DNA from: a virus
Direction: 5' to 3' (one strand)
DNA length: 51,180 nt
Virus record (IMG/VR): IMGVR_UViG_3300043331_000297
Coordinates: 1 to 51,180 of that record
Below the pieces are notes generated by a model that was not told the origin of the DNA, did not search any database, and was given only the letters and a program-made list of their open reading frames with translations. A program made the position numbers and the translations under genes. Below are positions 30,842 to 38,316 of this stretch, one piece after another (within the stretch, counting starts at the first letter, position 1; each line of letters begins with the position of its first letter).

Positions 30842-33151
30842 TCATCGTGCCAAGGTAGCAGCGCCCAGCCGCTCCAGGACCGCCTCGGCGGCTTCCAGGC
30901 CAGCCTCTCGGCCCTGGCCCTGGATGACGATGGCCCCGGCCTGAATGGTCACGTGGACGCCCGCGCCGAGCGCCGCGCCGTCGCCACCGCGCGGACGGCC
31001 CGGCGCGACGTTGAACGTGGGCGTCCCGTCCAGGGCGATGGACGGAACGATCTTGCGGACGGCCTTGTCCACCACGCCCATGTTCTTGGTGATGCCTTGG
31101 GCCACGCCGGGCGGAATCCAGCGGCCCACCTCCAGCTCGGCCACCTTGGACGGGGAGCCGATGCTCAGGGCGTCCTTGAACCCGTCCACGATCCGCTTCG
31201 CGGCGTTGCGCGCGGCGGCCACCGCGCCGGAGATCGCGCTGGTGATGCCGTTCTTCACGCCCGCGATGATGTTCCGCCCGGCACCCACCAGCCAGGAGGC
31301 GGCTCCGCTGAACGCGCCGGTCACGGCCGAGCGCACGGTGGACAGCGCGCTCCGGATCTTGCCCGGAAGCTGGCGGATGATGTTGATGGCCCCGGAGACC
31401 AGGCTGGACGCCTGGTTCCGCGCGGCGCTCCCGGCGGAGCTGAACACGGATGAGACGATCGAGATCAGCGAGGAGATCGCGCTCCGGGCGCGACCGGGCA
31501 GGGACGCGAAGAACCCCACCACGGCCGAGATGCCCGAGGAGACGATCGAGCGCGCCGTGGACCACACGGCCGTGAACACGCCAGCCACCAGGCCCGGGAT
31601 CGCGCGGATGGCGCTCATGATCCGGCCCGGCAGATTGATGAAGAATGAGACGATCGTCCCGAGCCCAAACCCGATCAGATAGGCGATATTCGATACGAGG
31701 TTCGAGAAGAAGCCAGCGATAAGACCGGGGAGCGCGGCCAGCGCGCTCATTATCCGGCCCGGGAGCGACGTGAAGAATCCCATTACCGTGGTCACCAGAT
31801 TGGTGACGAACGAGGTAATGGCGCTCCAGATATTCGAGAAGAACCCGGTAATGGCAGACCAGGCGGAGGAGACCGCGCCCGGGATTCCGGCGAAGAACGA
31901 ACCGATGGCCCTCGCCACGCCGACGATGGCAGGCCACGCCGTTCCCACGAGCCAATCGATCGCGGCAGCCCCGCCAGCCTTGATCGCGTTCCAGGCGATA
32001 ACCAGTCCGTCCAGCACCTTGGACAGGCCATAGATCGAAACCGCTATGTTCGTGATGACCTGTTCCAGCGCGCCGAACAACAGCCCGATATTGCGGACGT
32101 TGTTTTCATTCGACGCGAATAGCGCGAATACCTCTCCGAGGAGAGTGCCGAGCCGGGGGAGGTTCTGGCCCAGCGCTATCAGCGCGTCGCGCATTCCCTC
32201 CAGCGTCTTGGGGTCCGAGGTGAGAACCTTCAGGAACTCCTCGACAAACCCGGCCATTCCCTCGGTCAGCGGACCGATAGCGGGGGCCAGTCCCTCGAAT
32301 ATGCCGTGGAGGAGCGGCGTCAGTTCCAGCGCCTTATCGGCTAGGAAATTGAGCGCGTCGGTGAACGGCTCCATCAGCGGCGCGGCGGCGGACTTGCCGA
32401 CGTTCTTCAGCGTGTCGCCCAGCCGCCGCAAAGAGCCGTCCAGCTTCTCGAACGCGGCGTTGTCCTCCACGGCCGCCTGGGCCTTGGCCAGCTCCGCGCG
32501 AGCCTCGGCCAGCGAGCGCTTGGCGGCGGCCGTGCCGCTCTTGGCCCGTTGCTGGGCCTTGCGGACGCGCTCCTCCGCCTTGTCGAGATCGGCCTGGGCC
32601 TCGTCCCGGGACTTCTTGGCCCCGAACAGCGCGGCGGCCCCGATGCCCAGGAAGACCGCGCCGAGCCCGGCCGTGGCGATGGCGGCGGCGAACGCGCCCA
32701 CGAACGCGGCGGCGGCCGTACCGGCCACCGCGATCACGGCGGCCCCGATCGGCGTGGACAGCGCCGCCGCGAACGGCGCGCGGAGCGCGGAGAAGGTGGC
32801 CGTGTCCGGGGTGAACGCGCGCTTCAGGAAGCTGGAGAACCGGCCCTTGCCCAGGGCGTCCCCAGCGCCCTTCTCAGCGCCCTCCCCAGCGGCGCGGCCA
32901 GCCTCGCGGCCCATGCTGACGAACTTGCCGCGTGAATCCCGGAGCCGCCCGTCAGCGCCGCGCGTGATGCCCTCGGCCAGACCGGCCCCGGCCTCCTCGC
33001 CGGACTTGCGGATGCCCTCGCTGTCAACCTCGACTTTGACCGGATCTAGCTCGATTCGTGACAATGCACGGTCAAGGTCTTGTTCGGTCTGGCGCGCGAA
33101 GTTGCGAACATCGCCCCTGACCTCGACCTCTGCCCGGCCAACATCCGTCAC
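30842..33151 (-). CDS. Tape measure protein
   Basis: 769 residues from GTG 33151. Long helical stretches (FARQTEQDLDRALSRIEL, SRDEAQADLDKAEERVRKAQQRA), hydrophobic membrane-like segments at ~150-180 and ~420-500, and repeated FFSNIWSAITSFV / FFTSLPGRIMSALAALP-type units mark a tape measure. The length predicts a tail of roughly 115 nm (about 1.5 angstrom per residue). It is cut by an operator-like site (33059-33075) close to its start. Codon use in the middle part is less GC-rich. An upstream in-frame TTG at 33196 is possible but lies inside a promoter-like motif. Confidence 0.9.
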   Translation of the reverse strand: MTDVGRAEVEVRGDVRNFARQTEQDLDRALSRIELDPVKVEVDSEGIRKSGEEAGAGLAEGITRGADGRLRDSRGKFVSMGREAGRAAGEGAEKGAGDALGKGRFSSFLKRAFTPDTATFSALRAPFAAALSTPIGAAVIAVAGTAAAAFVGAFAAAIATAGLGAVFLGIGAAALFGAKKSRDEAQADLDKAEERVRKAQQRAKSGTAAAKRSLAEARAELAKAQAAVEDNAAFEKLDGSLRRLGDTLKNVGKSAAAPLMEPFTDALNFLADKALELTPLLHGIFEGLAPAIGPLTEGMAGFVEEFLKVLTSDPKTLEGMRDALIALGQNLPRLGTLLGEVFALFASNENNVRNIGLLFGALEQVITNIAVSIYGLSKVLDGLVIAWNAIKAGGAAAIDWLVGTAWPAIVGVARAIGSFFAGIPGAVSSAWSAITGFFSNIWSAITSFVTNLVTTVMGFFTSLPGRIMSALAALPGLIAGFFSNLVSNIAYLIGFGLGTIVSFFINLPGRIMSAIRAIPGLVAGVFTAVWSTARSIVSSGISAVVGFFASLPGRARSAISSLISIVSSVFSSAGSAARNQASSLVSGAINIIRQLPGKIRSALSTVRSAVTGAFSGAASWLVGAGRNIIAGVKNGITSAISGAVAAARNAAKRIVDGFKDALSIGSPSKVAELEVGRWIPPGVAQGITKNMGVVDKAVRKIVPSIALDGTPTFNVAPGRPRGGDGAALGAGVHVTIQAGAIVIQGQGREAGLEAAEAVLERLGAATLAR
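33059..33075. promoter_or_regulatory. TGAC-N8-GTCAA site near the tape-measure start
   Basis: Exact copy within the first 100 bases of the tape-measure gene. Confidence 0.55.
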
Positions 33152-33174
33152 GGTCCCAGCGTACGGACCAGGGA

Positions 33175-33216
33175 ATGCCCCGTCACTCCGGTACAAGAGG
33201 GCATCTCGGCTAGGCT
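33175..33216. promoter_or_regulatory. Divergent promoter region, GAGATGCCC-type inverted pair
   Basis: GAATGCCCC (near 33173) faces GGGCATCTC (33199-33207), so a GAGATGCCC-like box points both ways. On the plus strand TAGGCT lies 7 nt before the ATG at 33224, a leaderless arrangement. Confidence 0.45.
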
Positions 33217-33223
33217 GTCCGTC

Positions 33224-33652
33224 ATGGATGTGTCACGCGCTCAGCTCTCGAACCTCGGGGACGAGGTGGAGCTGGTGGACCCTGGGTTCCCGTGGACCGT
33301 CCGGGTCCGGCTGTCCGAGGATGCGGACCGGCCGGTGGTCCTGGGCCTGACCGTGAAAGCCCGCGACGGCCAGGCCATCACGTCCACGGCGCTGGCCCAG
33401 ATCCCGGTCCGCCAGCTCGCTAGCGTGGCCGCGAGCGCGCTCCGAGGGGAGGGGGAGGCCCAGTACCGGATGCTGGCTCAGCCGCGTCCTCCGGGCTCGC
33501 GGAGCTGGCCTCCCGAGCACTTCCGGCGCGTCCAGCGCGTGGCGGCCTGGGCGAAGCAGACCGGCCGCCCTGGCGGCGCGGCTGGGGCCGTTGCCGAGTT
33601 CTGGGGCGTCCACTACCGGACCGCTCGCCGGTGGCTACGACACCCGACGTAG
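33224..33652 (+). CDS. Plus-strand helix-turn-helix protein
   Basis: 142 residues from ATG 33224. The N-terminal ~90 residues form a beta-rich domain (EVELVDPGFPWTVRVRLSED, VVLGLTVKARDGQAITSTALAQIPVRQLASVAASAL). The C-terminus ends in a helix-turn-helix, VAEFWGVHYRTARRWLRHP. It is divergent from the tape measure and convergent with the tail chaperone, whose last 233 bp overlap it on the opposite strand. Transcription may be leaderless. It could be a regulator, possibly the protein that binds one of the two repeated motifs, but no partner evidence is visible. Confidence 0.7.
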   Translation: MDVSRAQLSNLGDEVELVDPGFPWTVRVRLSEDADRPVVLGLTVKARDGQAITSTALAQIPVRQLASVAASALRGEGEAQYRMLAQPRPPGSRSWPPEHFRRVQRVAAWAKQTGRPGGAAGAVAEFWGVHYRTARRWLRHPT

Positions 33653-34187
33653 GCCGTGGCCCGGCCATCGCCTCGAACTCGTCCTGGACCTTCTCGCGCT
33701 GGCGCTTGGTGGGCTTGCCCCGGGTCAGGGCCTCGTTGTCCAGGAGCGCCAGGAACTTGTCCAGGTTTTCCTTTTCCATGCGAGACGTGAGGATTTCATA
33801 TATCGCATCCAGCGCCGCGCCGATCGGCTGGAGGTCCCAGCGGAACCCGGCCTGAGCCAGCACTCCGCCCACCGTGCCCCACTGGGCTTTCGCCACCACG
33901 GCCAGCACGAACGCGGCGTGGAACGAGCGCCCGGTGACCTCCTCGATCGCGTCGTTCGCGGCCTCGGTCAGATCCTCCCCGGAGACCTCTCCGGCCAGGA
34001 GGAGTTCGTCCAGGTTGTCAGGGTCATCCGGACTTGACGCTATAAAGTCAAGAACCTGGGCGAGGTCCCCGGACGCGATTACCGGCCACCAGTCCACGGC
34101 CGGAAGGGCCGGGATCTCGAACTCCCGGCCCCCCAGCGTCAGCGTGATGGCCCAGCACCGCATCGACGCGAGCGGGTCCACGTCCAC
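33420..34187 (-). CDS. Tail assembly chaperone-like protein
   Basis: 255 residues. The first ~175 match tail chaperone (DUF7426-like) proteins: VDWWPVIASGDLAQVLDFIAS..., LLLAGEVSGEDLTEAANDAIEEVTGRS, LQPIGAALDAIYEILTSRMEKENLDKFL. The last ~80 residues are low-complexity Arg/Pro/Ser and lie opposite the plus-strand HTH gene, so they look like read-through into its antisense strand after loss of an earlier stop. GTG 34187 follows AAGGA. It should help assemble the tail around the tape measure. Confidence 0.75.
   Translation of the reverse strand: MDVDPLASMRCWAITLTLGGREFEIPALPAVDWWPVIASGDLAQVLDFIASSPDDPDNLDELLLAGEVSGEDLTEAANDAIEEVTGRSFHAAFVLAVVAKAQWGTVGGVLAQAGFRWDLQPIGAALDAIYEILTSRMEKENLDKFLALLDNEALTRGKPTKRQREKVQDEFEAMAGPRPTSGVVATGERSGSGRPRTRQRPQPRRQGGRSASPRPPRAGRAGSAREASSASPEDAAEPASGTGPPPPLGARSRPR
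34034..34051. promoter_or_regulatory. Intragenic TTGAC-N8-GTCAA site
   Basis: CTTGAC-GCTATAAA-GTCAAG, 6-bp arms, within the chaperone gene. Confidence 0.6.
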
Positions 34188-34190
34188 GGC

Positions 34191-34712
34191 TCAGTCCTTC
34201 GCCCGGCGTGCCCACTCCAGGAGCCGGGTCACCGTGTCGCCCGGCCCGGCCCCGTCCCAGCGCGGCGCGTGCTCGCGCTCCTCCACGCCGCTGAAGTCGT
34301 CCCAGTGCGCCAGCTTGTAGTGGTACGTCACGGTTCCGGTGGGTAGGTCGATGCCCACGATGAAGTACCCCGGGAACATCGGGTCCCCGTCCGGATGGTG
34401 GGCCTTGCTCCGCCAGGAGGGCATCGACACGGCCAGCGCGGCCGTGAGCGCGCGCCGGTGGTCGTACAGCTCCCCGAACGTGTGGTACCCGTCCGTGATC
34501 TCGCTGGCCCCGCCCGGGAGCGCGCGAAGCGCCTGGTTCAGCAGCGCGCGCAAGGTGGGCGCGTCGTGGTTGGTGGCGGCCCGGAGGTCCAGCGGGTCCA
34601 GGCTGGTGGCTACCACGTACGCGTACGGCATCCCGCCCGCGAGCGCGTCCAGGACCGTGCTCTCCGCGTCGTCCGGCTCGGCCACGCTCTCGACGTACTT
34701 CGCCTCACCCAC
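34191..34712 (-). CDS. Accessory protein of unknown function (WDG-type)
   Basis: 173 residues. The core MPSWRSKAHHPDGDPMFPGYFIVGIDLPTGTVTYHYKLAHWDDFSG and the following APRWDGAGPGDTVTRLLEWA match a pattern I know from small proteins of many phages, often near accessory genes. The function is unknown. GTG 34712 overlaps the upstream stop. Together with the next gene it interrupts the usual tail-chaperone to tape-measure order. Confidence 0.65.
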   Translation of the reverse strand: MGEAKYVESVAEPDDAESTVLDALAGGMPYAYVVATSLDPLDLRAATNHDAPTLRALLNQALRALPGGASEITDGYHTFGELYDHRRALTAALAVSMPSWRSKAHHPDGDPMFPGYFIVGIDLPTGTVTYHYKLAHWDDFSGVEEREHAPRWDGAGPGDTVTRLLEWARRAKD

Positions 34713-35064
34713 GCTCGGCCTCCAGCCTGGGCGGGTCCACCACGACCTGGGGCCGCGCGACCGGCCCCGGCCGCCCGGTGGCGTCGCGGATGCCCGCGCG
34801 GACCCCGGCGTCCTTGGCCTCCACCAGCTTGTTCAGCGCCGTGGTCAGCTCGGGCGAGTCCGTGAGCACCGTGCGGACCAGCTCCACGGCGGCCACGTAG
34901 AACGGCTCCGAGTAGCGCCGTAGCGCCTCGGGGAGGTGGGAGAATACGAGCCACTGGAGCGCGGCCTGGGTGCCCGCGTGGCGGCCCTTGGTCACGTGCC
35001 AGGCGTGGTCCGCCGTGCCGAACTCCGGCGGCGGCCCGTCGTCCCTGGTACCTACGGGTTTCAC
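34705..35064 (-). CDS. Possible Acb2/Tad1-type hairpin protein (anti-CBASS candidate)
   Basis: 119 residues. LPEALRRYSEPFYVAAVELV...DSPELTTALNKLVEAKDAGVRAGI (~42-93) resembles the helical hairpin domain shared by Acb2 and Tad1 cyclic-oligonucleotide sponges, which phages use against CBASS and Thoeris defence. The tail is Pro-rich. The GTG start overlaps the chaperone stop. The resemblance is by pattern only, and key ligand residues could not be assigned. Confidence 0.5.
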   Translation of the reverse strand: MKPVGTRDDGPPPEFGTADHAWHVTKGRHAGTQAALQWLVFSHLPEALRRYSEPFYVAAVELVRTVLTDSPELTTALNKLVEAKDAGVRAGIRDATGRPGPVARPQVVVDPPRLEAERG

Positions 35065-35510
35065 TTCGCGGCCTTCTTCCCGGCCGCCTTGCGGACGGCC
35101 TTCTTGGTGGTCTTCTTGGCGGCGCGGCGCTCGGCGCGCGTGCCGTGCTCGGCCTTCTCGCGCTCGGCCGCTTCGGCGTACGCCTCCACGGTCTTGTTGA
35201 TGATCTCGGCCGTGCCCTTCAGGTCCACCCGGCCGTCCAGCATCTCGTCATCCAGCCAGGTCACGTCCACCGGGTTGACCAGCACCGAATCGATGATCCG
35301 GCGCGTACGCTCCAGCGCCGTCATCACCTGTTCGGCGTTCCAGTCGTCGGTCTCGGCGCTCTGGAGCTGGCGGAGCGTGCGCTTCCAGACCAGGAGCTGT
35401 TCGGGCTTGGGCAGACGGACCCACAGCGTCCGGCCCATGAACTCGATCTCCAGCTCCGGCGGCATCTCCGGCGCGGCGGCCTCCTGGGCCTCGGCATCCT
35501 GTTCGGTCAT
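35061..35510 (-). CDS. Tail assembly chaperone (G-type)
   Basis: 149 residues. Acidic N-terminus, then IEFMGRTLWVRLPKPEQLLVWKRTLRQLQSAETDDW, AEQVMTALERTRRIIDSVLVNPVDVTWLDDEMLDG and a Lys/Ala-rich end (KKTTKKAVRKAAGKKAAK), the form of actinophage tail chaperones. Usually a second chaperone is made by frameshift from the end of this gene; here the next two genes are accessory, and a chaperone-like gene follows at 33420. ATG 35510 lies 6 nt after TATGGT, so the mRNA is likely leaderless. Confidence 0.75.
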   Translation of the reverse strand: MTEQDAEAQEAAAPEMPPELEIEFMGRTLWVRLPKPEQLLVWKRTLRQLQSAETDDWNAEQVMTALERTRRIIDSVLVNPVDVTWLDDEMLDGRVDLKGTAEIINKTVEAYAEAAEREKAEHGTRAERRAAKKTTKKAVRKAAGKKAAK

Positions 35511-35516
35511 GGTGCC

Positions 35517-35544
35517 ACCATACTCCAGGATGAGGGGGCATCTC
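35517..35544 (-). promoter_or_regulatory. Late-type leaderless promoter motif
   Basis: Minus strand GAGATGCCCCC (35534-35544), then TATGGT (35517-35522), then 6 nt and ATG 35510. Confidence 0.58.
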
Positions 35545-35959
35545 AGCCGATGGTGACCGTGAATCCCTCCTGGGGGGCCACCTCGCGGAGCGCCTGGGCG
35601 AGGTACGGCCGCCCGGCACGGGCGGGCTGGTGGACCTGGCGCGCGTAGACCGTCCGGCCGCCCACGGTGAACCTGAGCCGTCCGCCGGGCCGCCTCGGGC
35701 GGATGGTGAGCGCGCGCCGCCCCTCGTGGACGGCCGCCGCGTACCGCGCCGAGTAGGTCACTCCGCCGATCACGAGCGCGCCAGCCACTCGGGCCAGGTC
35801 CATCCGGCCGGACGCCCGGAGGTACCCGGTGTCCACCGGGACGAGGATCTGGCTACGCGTGTACGTCCGGCGGACCACGCGGTTCACGCGCCGCTGGGCC
35901 TCGTCCGTTCCCACGGCCTGGAGCTGGGCTCGATCGAGCCGGAGCCGGTACGCCACCAT
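35543..35959 (-). CDS. HK97 gp10-like tail completion protein
   Basis: 138 residues. VPVDTGYLRASGRMD...YSARYAAAVHEGRRALTIRPR...GRPYLAQALREV is the classic HK97 gp10 motif set, found in the head-tail joining region. ATG 35959 is close to a divergent plus-strand promoter (35976). It acts at the tail's top end. Confidence 0.82.
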   Translation of the reverse strand: MVAYRLRLDRAQLQAVGTDEAQRRVNRVVRRTYTRSQILVPVDTGYLRASGRMDLARVAGALVIGGVTYSARYAAAVHEGRRALTIRPRRPGGRLRFTVGGRTVYARQVHQPARAGRPYLAQALREVAPQEGFTVTIG

Positions 35960-35975
35960 GCCGCGAGCGTACCGC

Positions 35976-36004
35976 TTGACACTTTACCGCCATGCCTGTA
36001 ACGT
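35976..36004 (+). promoter_or_regulatory. Plus-strand promoter of an RNA locus
   Basis: TTGACA (35976-35981), 17-bp spacer, TAACGT (35999-36004). The second operator arm is degenerate. Confidence 0.68.
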
Positions 36005-36009
36005 AGTTG

Positions 36010-36170
36010 GTGAGCGAGGCCCCCGGCGGAGAAGGCGATTGAGTCGCGCCCCGGGTAAGTCCTCGCTCCACAACAAAAGTCGGGTCTTGCGGCGGAGAAG
36101 GCTCGCCTGTTAAGTTCGAGACCACGAGAGCGGTGGCCCCCGGCCGGTTCGAGCCCCCGGGGGCTACCTG
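36010..36170 (+). ncRNA. Plus-strand RNA with two GGAGAAGGC elements
   Basis: No protein gene fits. Element X (36012-36068): outer stem GAGCGAGG / CCTCGCTC, inner CCCGG / CCGGG, with GGAGAAGGC and GGGTAAGT inside. Element Y (36083-36123): outer stem GGTCTTG / CGAGACC with GGCG / CGCC and again GGAGAAGGC...TTAAG. The same motif is in the small RNA at 16022. It ends in a strong hairpin (36133-36167). Confidence 0.6.
36133..36167 (+). terminator. Terminator of the RNA locus
   Basis: GTGGCCCCCGG / CCGGGGGCTAC, 11-bp stem with one mismatch and a 13-nt loop, before the convergent stop at 36174. Confidence 0.65.
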
Positions 36171-36173
36171 CCG

Positions 36174-36719
36174 TCAGGATGAGGTTGCCCCGGTCTCGGC
36201 GCAATCGCACGCTGGCCCCTGGATCGTCACCGGCAGGATGCCGCCCACGCACGCGCCCTGAACGTCGATCGGTTGCCAGACCCCGGTCAGCACGCGGCCC
36301 GAGCGCCGGGGGTTGGCGTCGATGAAACAGCAGATCGCGCGCCGCATAGCCGCCGCGTCGTCCATCACGGCCTGGACCGTGGCCTCCCACTGATCGCCGG
36401 TCGGGATCGCGTTCTCGTCCCCCACCGGCGCACAGCGGACCGCGCCCAGCTCCAGCGTGACCGCCCAGGCCCGCGTCCCGCCCTTGACCGGCTGGGCGTC
36501 CTGAACCGGGAACGTGGCGGAGCTGGGGAAGAACGCAGACGGCCGGACCCAGGCCAGGCCCTCGCAACACTCGTCCTCGTACGTGCTCAGGAGGTGGGCC
36601 ACCACGTTGCCCGGCCGGAGCTGGACGTACGCGGGCGGGCTGGCCACCTTGGCCAGCTCCTGGTCCAGGCACGCGAGGAGTTCCTGGGCCAGCGGCATGA
36701 CCAGCGGGTCCGCCACCAT
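36174..36719 (-). CDS. Head-tail connector, stopper/terminator type
   Basis: 181 residues. LAQELLACLDQELAKVASPPAYVQLRPGNVVAHLLSTYEDECCEGLAWVR, then WAVTLELGAVRCAPVGDE and a Cys-rich end (ICCFIDANPRRSGRV...ACDCAETG). Position between the adaptor and gp10-like genes fits a tail terminator or stopper. ATG 36719 overlaps the upstream stop. The family was assigned by gene order. Confidence 0.65.
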   Translation of the reverse strand: MVADPLVMPLAQELLACLDQELAKVASPPAYVQLRPGNVVAHLLSTYEDECCEGLAWVRPSAFFPSSATFPVQDAQPVKGGTRAWAVTLELGAVRCAPVGDENAIPTGDQWEATVQAVMDDAAAMRRAICCFIDANPRRSGRVLTGVWQPIDVQGACVGGILPVTIQGPACDCAETGATSS

Positions 36720-36720
36720 G

Positions 36721-37533
36721 TCAGCTCCCCGCCGGGACGATGGTCACCCGGTCGCACGCCTCGGGGAGGTCCAGCGAGAGCACGACCGGCGGACGCTGGC
36801 GGCGGCCCGGGTTGTACGTGGTGATCACGTCGTCCACCTCGCGGATGCCGGTCTTCCCGTCCGCCGGTGCGGGCGGCTCCAGCTCCACCTCCACGCCCTG
36901 GCGGGACAGCCGGGTCATCTTGGCCGGGAGCCGACACGCGCCACCGGCCAGGGCCTTGGCGTACTCGCACGCGAGCATCGCGGCGGCCACCTGGAGCGGC
37001 ACCGGCACCGCGCGGCCCTGGCCGTACGTCACCACGAACGCGCCGGTCTCGCCCTCCTCGGCCGCGAAGTTCTGGCACAGCGGCCAGCACTCGCCATCGG
37101 TGCGGACCAGGAGCCAGGTCCCCCCGGCCACGTCCACGCGGTACGCGCTGGCCGGGATCACGTCCTCGCCCACCAGCACCTCGTCCACGCTGGCGACCGG
37201 CCCCCGGAGCACCACGGCGCACGCGCTCTGCCCGCAACACGCGGACGCACACCCGGCGTTGAACCAGCGCCCGGAGAACAGGAACGGGCCGCCCGGCACG
37301 CCGAGCCCGCCCAGGCCCGGACCGACCGGGAACGCCTGGTACGCCAGCTCCGGCCCGGCGGGCTGGCCCGGCCGGACCGTCACCGGGCAGACCCCGAACT
37401 GGCGGCCGGTGGCAGCCCACAGGAACGAGGAGGCCAGCGCCAGCGCGGTCTCCTGGCGCTCCGCCGGAACTTCCGCCCAGCCGTCGCACACGCCCAGCTC
37501 TATCGGGTCCACGTCCCAGTTGCACGGTGCCAT
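36721..37533 (-). CDS. Head-to-tail adaptor-like protein
   Basis: 270 residues. Starts with CNWDVDPIELGVCDGWAEVPAERQETALALASSFLWAATGRQFG, the helical opening common to head-tail adaptors, followed by a beta-rich middle (FNAGCASACCGQSACAVVLRGPVASVDEVLVGEDVIPASAYRVD) with many cysteines. It probably forms the ring under the portal. ATG 37533. Confidence 0.7.
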   Translation of the reverse strand: MAPCNWDVDPIELGVCDGWAEVPAERQETALALASSFLWAATGRQFGVCPVTVRPGQPAGPELAYQAFPVGPGLGGLGVPGGPFLFSGRWFNAGCASACCGQSACAVVLRGPVASVDEVLVGEDVIPASAYRVDVAGGTWLLVRTDGECWPLCQNFAAEEGETGAFVVTYGQGRAVPVPLQVAAAMLACEYAKALAGGACRLPAKMTRLSRQGVEVELEPPAPADGKTGIREVDDVITTYNPGRRQRPPVVLSLDLPEACDRVTIVPAGS

Positions 37534-37576
37534 CGCGGCCTCCTCGTCCTGTTCAGGCCCAGCGTACGGGAGCCGA

Positions 37577-37609
37577 CAGGCCCACCGGGAGACCTCCCCG
37601 GCGGGCCTG
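37577..37609 (-). terminator. Terminator after the tail tube gene
   Basis: CAGGCCCACCGGG pairs with CCCCGGCGGGCCTG with one mismatch, directly after the stop at 37624 on the minus strand. An operator repeat overlaps its edge. Confidence 0.55.
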
Positions 37610-37626
37610 TTGACAGTCGAGTGTCA
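37610..37626. promoter_or_regulatory. TTGAC-N8-GTCA site at the tail tube stop
   Basis: TTGAC-AGTCGAGT-GTCA overlapping the stop codon of the tube gene and next to its terminator. Confidence 0.6.
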
Positions 37627-38316
37627 GGAGCTGAGCGACTGGCACCCGCACTCGGGCTCCGGCGGCGCGAGCTGGGTCCAGATCGGGAGGTGGTGCGTGT
37701 CGCTCGGAATGGCGCTGGGGAGCGGGGCCGGGTCCCCGTTCGTGTCCACCACCACGTCGTACGGGCCGGTGGCCCACGGCGTGCCCTTGCGCGTCCGGCC
37801 CACCACCGTGAACGTGATCAGGTCGTTCGCAATCACGATGTCCTCGGAGAGCGCGCCCTCCACGACCCACGGCAGGAGGTTGTACCCGTAGAACGGGAGC
37901 GGGTCACCGGGGAGGCATTCCTCCTCGGCGTTGCCCATCCACGTCTCCAGCGCGAAGTTGGCCGTGGCGAAATCGCTCTCTGTGACCGGGAACCCGATCA
38001 CGTTGCCGTCCGCGTCCTCGTACGCCTGGAGCCCGGTCACGATCGTGAACAGCTCCGGGTCCACTTCCTGGAACACGATCGACACGTCGTACCAGTTCAG
38101 GCTCGGTGCCCCGCGCTGGTTGACGATCGCGCGGCCTCGGGCGTTGCGCTGGAGGAACCGCTCCCCCTCCTCCACGTTGGGGGTCATGGTCACGGACACG
38201 AACCCGTCCGAGACCGCGTACGCGCACTCCCCGAACTCGGGGTTGCCGCACTCGTCCAGACGGGTGACCCGGATGGTCTCCCCCTGGAGCGGCTTGGCAC
38301 ACAGCAGATTGGCCAC
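37624..38316 (-). CDS. Major tail (tube) protein
   Basis: 230 residues. LQGETIRVTRLDECGNPEFGECAYAVSDGFVSVTMTPNVEEGERFLQRNARG and FQEVDPELFTIVTGLQAYEDADGNVIGF match actinophage tube proteins. C-terminus DTHHLPIWTQLAPPEPECGCQSLSS. GTG 38316 shares one base with the upstream stop (TAGTG), after GGAGGAGG. It polymerises into the tail tube. Its position ahead of the adaptor genes is unusual but holds together. Confidence 0.78.
   Translation of the reverse strand: MANLLCAKPLQGETIRVTRLDECGNPEFGECAYAVSDGFVSVTMTPNVEEGERFLQRNARGRAIVNQRGAPSLNWYDVSIVFQEVDPELFTIVTGLQAYEDADGNVIGFPVTESDFATANFALETWMGNAEEECLPGDPLPFYGYNLLPWVVEGALSEDIVIANDLITFTVVGRTRKGTPWATGPYDVVVDTNGDPAPLPSAIPSDTHHLPIWTQLAPPEPECGCQSLSS

Noticed and set aside
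33152-33196. TTG start for the tape measure
   Set aside because: It lies in the promoter-like motif, so the GTG at 33151 is preferred, although its ribosome site is weak.
36012-36069. tRNA on the plus strand
   Set aside because: The stem ends in CCA but the total is 58 nt and there is no T arm or anticodon arm.
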